64,000 nt of DNA from Gemmatimonadaceae bacterium. Lineage in GTDB: Bacteria > Gemmatimonadota > Gemmatimonadetes > Gemmatimonadales > Gemmatimonadaceae. The translations under genes were made by a program, and so were the position numbers. The notes beneath the pieces were generated by a model. It saw nothing but the letters and a program-made list of their open reading frames with translations, had not been told where the DNA came from and did not search any database. The DNA lies in the NCBI GenBank assembly GCA_036504815.1, contig DASXUN010000008.1:1-64000 (forward strand). Reading direction: 5' to 3'. Positions 8,010 through 14,512 of this stretch are shown piece by piece (the stretch's first letter is position 1; each line of letters opens with the position of its first letter).

Positions 8010-9908
8010 CTACGGTTTCAGTCTCGCCACCAGCCAGTCCGCCAGCGTCCCCATCACTTCACCGTCAATGCGGCCGCTCGTGAGCTTTACGTAGCCACCG
8101 GGAAATCCGCTCGGGTCGATCAGGAAGAGATGATTGCGGTCCTTGAAGACCTTCATCGTCACGTCCTTGTTGCCGCCGGCCTTGAACGCCTGCTCGAGCA
8201 CCGGCGCCTGGTCCGGCGTCACCTGCTGGTCGGTGCCACCCTGCAGGATGAGCACCGGCACCTTCACCTTCCTGGCCGTCGGCACCGGGTCGTACGCGAG
8301 GAAGTACTGCATCCACGGCACCTTCGCCGTGGTGGAGTCGAACGCGGCCGTCGCGGCCTTGAGCGCGCTGTCCTTGCTGGCGGCGGGGACCTGCTCGGCG
8401 CCCATGATGCCGTTCTTCAATTGGAAGTCGATGATGCGCTGCCCCGTGTACGCGGGGCCGGCGAGCAGCACGATGCCGGCGAGCCTGGGGTCGGTGCTCG
8501 CGACGAGCGGCGCGATCATCCCGCCCTCGCTGTGCCCGGCCAGCGCGATGCGCGCGCCGTCGATCTCGGGCCGCGCGCGCAGGAAGGCGATGCCGGCGCG
8601 AATGTCGTCGGCGAAGTCGGCGCTGGTGGCCTTCTGCACGTCACCGCCCGAGCCGTTGATGGCGCGGTCGTCCAGCCGCAGCACCGCGATGCCGCGGCGG
8701 CCCAGCGTGTCGGCCACCTGCCGGAAGAGCCGGTAGTTCGGCACGAGCGGGATGTATTCATCGCGATCCTGCTGGCCGCTGCCGGTGATCGTGATGACGG
8801 CCGGGAGCTTCCGGGTCGCACCCTTCGGCAGGGTGAGCGTGCCCGTGAGCACGTGGCCGGCGGGCGACTTCACCGTGACTTCCTCGGCGGTGTACGGCGC
8901 ACCGGCCGGCGCGCCGTAGTCGGGGCGCCCGATGGAGATCTTGTCCGCCGCCGCGCCGTCCACGCGCGTGATGACGATGTTCTGCGACGGGAGCACGCCG
9001 CCGGTGATCTGGTCGTTCGCGTCAATCCCAAAGCGCGTTTCCTGTCCGGCGACGCGCACGACCACGGAATCCTTGCCGAGGAACTCGATCATCACCTCGA
9101 GCTGGGTTCCCGCCGAGAGCGCGAACATCGGCACCATGGCCCTCGCGCCCTGCGCGCGGGCCCGTTGCACCGCCAGTTCGAACATCGCGAAGTCGTTGTT
9201 CAGCAGCGGCAGCGGCTTGTTCTTGATCGCGCGCGCCAGCCGGCGCTCCGCGCCGCCAAGCTGCACCGTGATGAAGGCGGAATCGGCGGTCATCGTCTGC
9301 ACGCCGCTCTGCAGCGGCGGCGTGTCCGGACGGGCGCCGGTGCCCCACGCCTTGAAGGCAAACGACGGGACGAACGGGCCGGCAGCGAGATCGGCGGTGA
9401 AGGTCATGCGCCCCTGACCCTTCATCAGGAGGTCGCCGCTGATAGACGAACGGCTGCGCGTGACACGCTCGACCACGATGGTATCGCCGCCGCGCGTCAG
9501 CACGTAGGCGGATTGCGGCACCGCCACCGGCGCCGCGACCTGCTCCTGGCTGGCGGCGGCCTTCGGCGTCAGCGCCAGGAAGATCCCGACGGCGAGCAGC
9601 GCCGCGATGATCACGAGAAGGATGATGAGCCACTGCTGCCGCTCATTGGCGGTGGCATCCGCGGACGTCTGGGACATCGATGAGTCCTCGCCGGAGTCCG
9701 GCGCATTCAACCGGTGGAAAAGGCGCACGAGCACAGCCGCGATCGCGATGCCGAGTATGGTCATCGCGACCCACGGCTTGCTGAACGGCAGGTGATGGTT
9801 CGTACGCAGGCCGGCCGCGAGGAGCGCGGCGACCGCCGCGACCACGAAAGCGGCGCCGCGTTCGCGGGGCGAACGGGCGTGACGGCTGCAATGCGGGATG
9901 AACATCAC
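8010..9908 (-). CDS. Membrane-anchored alpha/beta-fold serine hydrolase (S9-like)
   Basis: The 632-aa hydrolase has three hydrophobic segments near residues 18-35, 48-63 and 93-113. A beta-rich linker domain spans about 125-350. The C-terminal alpha/beta-hydrolase domain contains GHSEGG (Ser460), GGTDQQV (Asp) and DRNHLFL (His). The start at 9908 is chosen because its ATG overlaps the upstream stop in a TGATG junction. An internal ATG at 9677 has a GAGGA sequence before it and could give a shorter form with only the third TM segment. The operon with an SPFH protein suggests a role in membrane or envelope peptide turnover. Esterase activity is the alternative. Confidence 0.85.
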   Translation of the reverse strand: MMFIPHCSRHARSPRERGAAFVVAAVAALLAAGLRTNHHLPFSKPWVAMTILGIAIAAVLVRLFHRLNAPDSGEDSSMSQTSADATANERQQWLIILLVIIAALLAVGIFLALTPKAAASQEQVAAPVAVPQSAYVLTRGGDTIVVERVTRSRSSISGDLLMKGQGRMTFTADLAAGPFVPSFAFKAWGTGARPDTPPLQSGVQTMTADSAFITVQLGGAERRLARAIKNKPLPLLNNDFAMFELAVQRARAQGARAMVPMFALSAGTQLEVMIEFLGKDSVVVRVAGQETRFGIDANDQITGGVLPSQNIVITRVDGAAADKISIGRPDYGAPAGAPYTAEEVTVKSPAGHVLTGTLTLPKGATRKLPAVITITGSGQQDRDEYIPLVPNYRLFRQVADTLGRRGIAVLRLDDRAINGSGGDVQKATSADFADDIRAGIAFLRARPEIDGARIALAGHSEGGMIAPLVASTDPRLAGIVLLAGPAYTGQRIIDFQLKNGIMGAEQVPAASKDSALKAATAAFDSTTAKVPWMQYFLAYDPVPTARKVKVPVLILQGGTDQQVTPDQAPVLEQAFKAGGNKDVTMKVFKDRNHLFLIDPSGFPGGYVKLTSGRIDGEVMGTLADWLVARLKP

Positions 9909-10174
9909 GGCTCCGGGTGCGGACGGTCATCGTCGCTCTGTTCCCTGGTCCACGAAAGGAAGGCGATGAAGCCGAAGAGAAGGGCGAGGGCGGAGATGAC
10001 GTAGCCGAGGAGTGGCGGCGGCGGGTTCTGGCTGCGGGGGCCGACGATGAAGATGAGCAGCGCGATGGCGAGCAGGATCACGAAGACCACCAGCATGCCA
10101 ACGGTTGCATCGTGCTGGGTCGGCGGCTTCGCGGGCCCGCGCTTCAGGGTGTGCGGCGGAGGAATGAAGACCAC
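9905..10174 (-). CDS. Small two-TM membrane protein, function unknown
   Basis: The protein has 89 aa, a short polar N-terminus and two TM segments (VGMLVVFVILLAIALLIFIVG and LLGYVISALALLFGFIAFL) joined by the proline-rich loop NPPPP, and it ends in an acidic tail. It lies 2 nt after the ribbon-helix-helix gene and overlaps the hydrolase start by 4 nt. It is thus translationally tied to both. I do not recognise the family. Confidence 0.75.
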   Translation of the reverse strand: MVFIPPPHTLKRGPAKPPTQHDATVGMLVVFVILLAIALLIFIVGPRSQNPPPPLLGYVISALALLFGFIAFLSWTREQSDDDRPHPEP

Positions 10175-10176
10175 GG

Positions 10177-10377
10177 CTACTCCTGTTCCGGCTCGGATTC
10201 ACGCACCGCTGTTTCATCGGCCGCCAGCTGCCGCTTCAGCCGCCCGTTGCGGCGGAGCGCGTCACGCAGCAGAAACTCGATCTGCCCGTTTAGGCTGCGC
10301 ATGTCATCGGTGGCCCAGCGCTGGATGGAAGCCAGCACTTGGTCGTCGATGCGGAGCAGAAAGGGTTTGCGCGGCAT
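10177..10377 (-). CDS. Arc-like ribbon-helix-helix DNA-binding protein
   Basis: The 66-aa protein begins with the beta-strand MPRKPFLLRID. Two helices follow (QVLASIQRWATDDMRSLNGQIEFLLRDALRR), as in Arc/CopG/MetJ-type repressors, and then a charged tail. The frame is open 25 codons further upstream, but that part is read from the family B hairpin (repetitive Pro-Ser-Ala-Ile words) and is not credible. As the only DNA-binding protein of the operon it may bind the near-palindrome at 11375-11390 over the operon promoter. No toxin-like partner is recognisable, so a toxin-antitoxin role is not supported. Confidence 0.82.
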   Translation of the reverse strand: MPRKPFLLRIDDQVLASIQRWATDDMRSLNGQIEFLLRDALRRNGRLKRQLAADETAVRESEPEQE

Positions 10378-10378
10378 T

Positions 10379-10472
10379 GGGCAGATGGCAGATGGCAGGT
10401 GGCGGATGGCGGACGGCGGATGGCGGATGCGAGGGCATCCGCCGTCTGCCATCAGCCATCTGCCATCAGCCA
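10379..10472. repeat. Family B inverted repeat (complete copy) inside an operon
   Basis: The left arm repeats GGCAGATGGC and GGCGGATGGC. The turn is GGATGC, GAGG, GCATCC. The right arm is the mirrored series GCCGTCTGCCATC and GCCATCTGCCATC. It separates the SPFH gene from the ribbon-helix-helix gene within one leftward operon. It could act as an attenuator or mRNA-stabilising hairpin there. Confidence 0.8.
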
Positions 10473-10474
10473 GC

Positions 10475-11347
10475 TCACGTGTAGAGGCTTCCAGTATTCA
10501 CCACCGGCTGCGTCGAGCGCTCGCTGCAGAGCACGACGAGCAGGTTGCTGACCATCGTGGCTTTCCGCTCATCGTCCAGCTGGACGATGTTCTTCTTCGC
10601 CAGCAGTTCGAGCGCGTTCTCCACCATGCCCACGGCGCCCTCGACGATCTTGTAGCGCGCGGCGATGATGGCGCTGGCCTGCTGGCGCTGCAGCATCGCC
10701 GCGGCGATCTCCTGCGCGTAGGCGAGGTGCGAGATGCGCGCTTCGAGCACCTCGACGCCGGCGCGGGCCAGGCGTTCCTGCACGGCGGCCTGCAGGTGCT
10801 TGCTCACCTCGGCGGCGTGTGTCGACAGCGACTCCTCGCCGGCCTGATGCGCATCGTACGCGAACTGCGAGGCCGTGGCGCGCAGCGCCGACTCGGTCTG
10901 CACCGTCACGTACTTCTCGTAGCTGTCCACCTCGAACAGCGCCTCGGCGGTCTCGACGACCTTCCACACCACGATGGCGCCGATCTCGATCGGGTTGGCG
11001 TGGATGTCGTTCACCTTGAGCTTGGCCGTCTCGAAGTTGCGCACACGCAGCGAGACGCGGCGCTTCACGAGGAACGGATTGGCCCAGAAGAAGCCGTCGC
11101 GCTTGAGCGTGCCCTTGTAGCTGCCGAAGAGGACCAGCGCCTTGGCTTCATTGGGGTTCACGATGAAGAGCCCGCCGAGGCAGAAGAGCGCCACAAGGAG
11201 CACCACCAGCGCGGTGACGAGCACGCCCATCTGGCCCGGCGGCGCGGCGGCGCGAAGAATGACGAGGAACGAGAGAACGGCCACCGTGATAAGGGTGAGC
11301 AGCATCACGAAGCCATTCAGCGCGGCATACGGTTTTTCGCGGTACAT
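10475..11347 (-). CDS. SPFH/Band 7 (stomatin-like) membrane protein
   Basis: The 290-aa protein has two TM segments near residues 10-32 and 38-62. The SPFH domain opens with [35 protein letters not shown]. It continues through [34 protein letters not shown] and the amphipathic helix [29 protein letters not shown]. Such proteins oligomerise at the membrane and often guide proteases or organise microdomains. It is the first gene of the operon that contains the ribbon-helix-helix protein and serine hydrolase. The promoter is at 11378-11406. It is a stomatin/slipin relative rather than HflK/HflC, because no paired second SPFH gene is present. Confidence 0.92.
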   Translation of the reverse strand: MYREKPYAALNGFVMLLTLITVAVLSFLVILRAAAPPGQMGVLVTALVVLLVALFCLGGLFIVNPNEAKALVLFGSYKGTLKRDGFFWANPFLVKRRVSLRVRNFETAKLKVNDIHANPIEIGAIVVWKVVETAEALFEVDSYEKYVTVQTESALRATASQFAYDAHQAGEESLSTHAAEVSKHLQAAVQERLARAGVEVLEARISHLAYAQEIAAAMLQRQQASAIIAARYKIVEGAVGMVENALELLAKKNIVQLDDERKATMVSNLLVVLCSERSTQPVVNTGSLYT

Positions 11348-11374
11348 GGTTGATCACTCAGGAAGGGTGATGGC

Positions 11375-11406
11375 AAAATGATATCACTTTGAAAGCAGGA
11401 AGTCAA
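11375..11406 (-). promoter_or_regulatory. SPFH operon promoter with overlapping near-palindrome
   Basis: On the minus strand: TTGACT (11401-11406), 17 bp, TATCAT (11378-11383), a near-consensus sigma70-type promoter. The 16-bp near-palindrome at 11375-11390 (14 of 16 positions symmetric, core TGATATCA) overlaps the -10. It is a natural operator candidate for the ribbon-helix-helix protein of the operon. The elements are seen; binding is inferred. Confidence 0.7.
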
Positions 11407-11437
11407 ATTCGCCGCTAAGGTGTTTTATGGCAAGAGG

Positions 11438-12043
11438 TTACTTCTTCTTACCGGCCGCGGGTTTCCACTTCGGCGTCGGTCCGAATGGCGGAATTCGCTC
11501 CTCGCGCGCCGAGTACTCGATGACGAGTGCCAGGCGCCGCTCGCGCGTGGCGGGGAGCTTGGCGCTCATCACCCATGACGTCATCAGCTTCCGGTATCCC
11601 GGCGGCTGCACCGTGAAGAACGCCCACGCGCGCCGGTTCGCCCTGAAGCGCTTCGCGATCGCCGCGGAAAACTTCAAGGGATCATTTTCGAAGGGATAGA
11701 CGCCGGAGCGCTCCGGCGTGCGGCGGGCGAATGCCGCGAGTCCCGCGGGCGTCATGCGACCGGCGGCAATGAGCGCCTCGACCTTGCCGATGTTGACCTT
11801 GCTCCAGATGGAGTTCGGCTTGCGCGGCGTCCAGCGCTGCATGTAGCAGATCTCGTCGATGGACTTCACGACGCCATCGATCCACCCGACGCACAGCGCC
11901 TCGTCGAGCGCTTCCTTGTAGACGACCCCGCCCTTGCCGGACGCTTTCTTGTAGTAGCCGATCCAGAGTTCGGTCTTCGACGCGCCGTGCTTGGCGAACC
12001 AGGCGCGGAGAGCCTTGGTGGTTTTGAAGAAGGTGGGCTTCAT
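11438..12043 (-). CDS. YdeI/OmpD-associated family protein
   Basis: The 201-aa cytoplasmic protein matches the YdeI family in LWIGYYKKASGKGGVVYKEALDEALCVGWIDG, QRWTPRKPNSIWSKVNIGKVEALIAAGRMTPAG and a C-terminal helical region. Family members are small proteins without a known enzymatic role; some carry the legacy label bacteriocin protection. The start MKPTFF at 12043 directly abuts a family C repeat. The longer open frame on this strand reads repeat words (CPCACTPPCP in another frame) and is rejected. The gene ends 31 bp before the SPFH promoter. Confidence 0.88.
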   Translation of the reverse strand: MKPTFFKTTKALRAWFAKHGASKTELWIGYYKKASGKGGVVYKEALDEALCVGWIDGVVKSIDEICYMQRWTPRKPNSIWSKVNIGKVEALIAAGRMTPAGLAAFARRTPERSGVYPFENDPLKFSAAIAKRFRANRRAWAFFTVQPPGYRKLMTSWVMSAKLPATRERRLALVIEYSAREERIPPFGPTPKWKPAAGKKK

Positions 12044-12236
12044 CGGTGCACCGGCACGGGCACGGTGGAGTGCAAGGGCACGGGCACGGTGGGGTGCACG
12101 CGCACGGGCACACTGGGTAAATGGTACATGGTACGACGGGCTGGCGTTGGACTCAACAATGCACCAATTCAGTATCCCCGCACCACACCGTGTCCTTGCA
12201 CCCCACCGTGCCCGTGCCCTTGTACCACACCCTCCT
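12044..12236. repeat. Family C inverted repeat between divergent genes
   Basis: The left arm has three copies of GGCACGGGCAC words with GGTGGGGTGCA. The right arm mirrors them (TGCACCCCACC, GTGCCCGTGCC). A unique spacer of about 70 nt, more AT-rich, lies between. It separates the YdeI start from the hydrolase start, so any promoters for these two genes must lie in the spacer or in the arms. Confidence 0.8.
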
Positions 12237-13061
12237 GTGATATCCGCCAGGGTCTCATTTGCGGTGATCCACGGCATGGGCGCCCAGGACTCCACCTTCG
12301 CCGACGCCTTCCTGCGCGCGGTGCGCGCGCGCGTCGTCGCCCGCGGCATTCCCGACGCCACGCTGGACGTGGAGTCCATATGGTGGGGTGATCTGTTTCA
12401 GGTGGACGAGGACGACCTGTGGCGCCGGATGACGCAGGCGCATCGCCTCGACTGGGGGTGGCTGCGCAAGTTCGTGATGGGCGTGCTCGCCGACGCCGTG
12501 GCGTACCGTCGTCCGAACCCCGGCCAGTACGACCACTATCAGGCCATCCACCAGCGCGTGCACGAGCGCCTCGCCGATTTGTCGTCGCGCACCGGCGCAA
12601 CAACGCCGCTGGTGGTGGCGGCGCATTCGCTGGGGAGCGTGATCTTCTCCGATCATGTCTGGGACGAGCAGCACGCGCGCGGCCCCGGACGCGATCCGCT
12701 CACACGCTGCGAAACGCTCGCCGGCCTCATCACCTTCGGCTCGAACATTCCGCTCTTCACGCTGGGCCTCGACCAGGTCAAGCCGATCACCTTTCCGCCG
12801 CCCGGCAATGGGCTGAGCGCGCCGCTACGGGCCGCGGCGCGGTGGATGAACTACTTCGACCGCGACGACGTGCTGGGGTATCCGTTGCGCGAGATCAGCC
12901 CGGCGTACGCCGACACCGTCAGCGAGGATGTCGTGGTGCAGGTGGGCGGGCTGCTCTCCAGCTGGAACCCGGCCTCGCACACGGCGTACTGGGATGACAC
13001 CGATTTCATCGATCGCGTCGCGGCGCAGATTGCCGACGTCGCGAAGGCCGGCGAGGCGTGA
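12237..13061 (+). CDS. Alpha/beta-hydrolase with lipase-type serine motif
   Basis: The 274-aa protein starts with a strand and turn, VSFAVIHGMGAQD, that matches the 'HGxGxx' oxyanion loop of lipase-like hydrolases. The nucleophile elbow is AAHSLGS, close to PGAP1/DUF676-like enzymes. The start is GTG at 12237; all in-frame codons further upstream read the family C repeat (Ala-Arg-Trp words) and are discarded. GTG at 12261 is an alternative. Neither a signal peptide nor TM segments are visible, so it is likely cytoplasmic. Substrate unknown. It precedes a DUF72 gene on the same strand with 37 nt between. Confidence 0.82.
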   Translation: MISARVSFAVIHGMGAQDSTFADAFLRAVRARVVARGIPDATLDVESIWWGDLFQVDEDDLWRRMTQAHRLDWGWLRKFVMGVLADAVAYRRPNPGQYDHYQAIHQRVHERLADLSSRTGATTPLVVAAHSLGSVIFSDHVWDEQHARGPGRDPLTRCETLAGLITFGSNIPLFTLGLDQVKPITFPPPGNGLSAPLRAAARWMNYFDRDDVLGYPLREISPAYADTVSEDVVVQVGGLLSSWNPASHTAYWDDTDFIDRVAAQIADVAKAGEA

Positions 13062-13098
13062 TGACTTCCCGCGGCGTGAACGGGCAGGAGGGGCGGGC

Positions 13099-13908
13099 GT
13101 GACCGCGGAGCTGCGGCTGGGCTGCCAGGGGTGGAACTACGCCGCCTGGGTCGGTCCGTTCTACGCGCCGCGCACCCGCGCCGCGGACTTCCTCACCGTG
13201 TACGCCCGCGCCTTCAACACGGTGGAAGTGGACAGCACCTTCTACGCGACGCCCGCGGTGCAGACGGTGCGCGGCTGGGCGTCGCGCGTTCCCGACGGAT
13301 TCACCTTCGCGCTCAAGCTGCCGCAGGAGATCACGCACGAGCACCGCCTGCGCCACTGCGAATCGCCGGTGCAGCGTTTCTTCGAGGTGGCGCGCGAATT
13401 GGGACCCAAGCTTGGCCCGGTGCTCGTGCAGCTCGGTCCCGACTTCGTCCCCGCGGAACTGCCGGCGCTGGCCGGCTTCCTGCCGCTGCTGCCGCGCGAC
13501 CTGCGCGTCGCCGTGGAGTTTCGCCATCGCGGATGGATCACCGACGGCATCGTCGCGCTCCTCGCGGAACACCACGTGGCGCTGGCGCTCGCCGATGCGC
13601 GCTTCATCCCACGCTCCGTGATGCTCAAGTTGGCCGACCGCCCCACGTCGGACTTCGCCTACTTGCGCTGGATGGGACCCGACCGCGACATCGCGGACTA
13701 CTCGCGCGTGCAGCACGACCGGAGCAAGGAGCTCGACGCGTGGCGGAAGGCGATTCCGGTGATCGCGAGCCGGGTGAAGACGGTCTATGGCTACGTGAAC
13801 AACCACTTCAGCGGGCACGCGCCGGAGAATGTGCGCTGGCTCCAACGGCAACTGGGCCAGGTCGCGGTGGACCCGGCCCAGTTGGGCGATCAGCTCCGGT
13901 TGTTCTGA
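13099..13908 (+). CDS. DUF72 family protein
   Basis: The 269-aa TIM-barrel-like protein begins LRLGCQGWNYAAWVGPFYAP. It carries the family hallmarks NTVEVDSTFYATP, FTFALKLPQEITHEHRL, LGPVLVQLGPDF, VAVEFRHRGW, YLRWMG and YGYVNNHFSGHAPEN. The function of DUF72 (YecE) is unknown; some members sit near Fe-S or DNA repair genes. Start: GTG at 13099, preceded by GGAGG about 9 nt upstream. The gene is convergent with the DUF3761 gene. Confidence 0.93.
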   Translation: MTAELRLGCQGWNYAAWVGPFYAPRTRAADFLTVYARAFNTVEVDSTFYATPAVQTVRGWASRVPDGFTFALKLPQEITHEHRLRHCESPVQRFFEVARELGPKLGPVLVQLGPDFVPAELPALAGFLPLLPRDLRVAVEFRHRGWITDGIVALLAEHHVALALADARFIPRSVMLKLADRPTSDFAYLRWMGPDRDIADYSRVQHDRSKELDAWRKAIPVIASRVKTVYGYVNNHFSGHAPENVRWLQRQLGQVAVDPAQLGDQLRLF

Positions 13909-13969
13909 GCGCCCAAGCGGTATCTCGATGCGAACGCGGTCGCTCGAGGGGCCGCTGGATCATCGCGGG

Positions 13970-14512
13970 TCACGGACGTCGTGGCGGCTTGGGAGTGCTG
14001 TGCTGCTGAAAGCTGACGACCAGTCCGCCGCGATCCCGGCAACTCTCCTCGGAGACGGGAGAGTAGAGGTAGGTGCCGTCCTTGCACCGGGCCGTAGCCG
14101 CCGGGGGCGGCGGGCCGTCGGGCGCCGGCACAGGCTCTATGGCCCGTTGCGCGGCCCGCTGGACTGCGGGCGCGGGCGGCGGAGGGGTAACCGCCGGAGC
14201 GTCCGCCGCCGCCGGCGCTTGCGCCGCCGCTCTAGCCGCGGGACGGACGGAGTCAACGGGTGCGCTCACCGACTTGGGCGCAACCGGTGTGCTTCGCACT
14301 GCATCCTGGTTGCGCGGCGCAACAAGCGTCGCAGCCCGGGTCCTCGGCGCGACCGTTTCTGGACGCGGGGCGGAGGCCGGCGGCGGCAGCAAGGCGGGAG
14401 CGCCGTCCTTCTTCGGGGGCGGCGGCGCGGCTTGCGCGCCGAGCGTCGCCATCGGTGAGCTCAGTGCGATGGCGACAAGGGCGACAAGGGCGGAACGACT
14501 CATCGTGCTCAT
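13970..14512 (-). CDS. Secreted Ala/Pro-rich protein with C-terminal DUF3761
   Basis: The 180-aa protein has an N-terminal signal peptide (SRSALVALVAIALSSPMATLGAQA). A low-complexity Pro/Ala linker follows, residues about 28-138. The small Cys-containing C-terminal domain ARCKDGTYLYSPVSEESCRDRGG resembles DUF3761, with two cysteines that could form a disulfide. Its ATG overlaps the stop of the giant Ig-like lipoprotein gene (ATGA), so the two are co-translated and probably act together at the envelope. Role unknown. Confidence 0.83.
   Translation of the reverse strand: MSTMSRSALVALVAIALSSPMATLGAQAAPPPPKKDGAPALLPPPASAPRPETVAPRTRAATLVAPRNQDAVRSTPVAPKSVSAPVDSVRPAARAAAQAPAAADAPAVTPPPPAPAVQRAAQRAIEPVPAPDGPPPPAATARCKDGTYLYSPVSEESCRDRGGLVVSFQQHSTPKPPRRP

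Noticed and set aside
10177-10377. Antitoxin of a toxin-antitoxin module
   Set aside because: No RelE, PIN, HicA or other toxin-like gene is adjacent; the neighbours are membrane proteins and a hydrolase.
10378-10452. 25-residue extension of the ribbon-helix-helix protein
   Set aside because: It is encoded by the family B hairpin; the domain starts at MPRKPF.
10379-10472. CRISPR array (also considered for the other word-repeat regions)
   Set aside because: The words are adjacent without unique spacers of constant length, are mirrored rather than only direct, and no cas gene is present.
11991-12236. In-frame N-terminal extension of the alpha/beta-hydrolase
   Set aside because: It translates the family C repeat (Ala-Arg-Trp words) and overlaps the YdeI gene start; family similarity begins after 12237.
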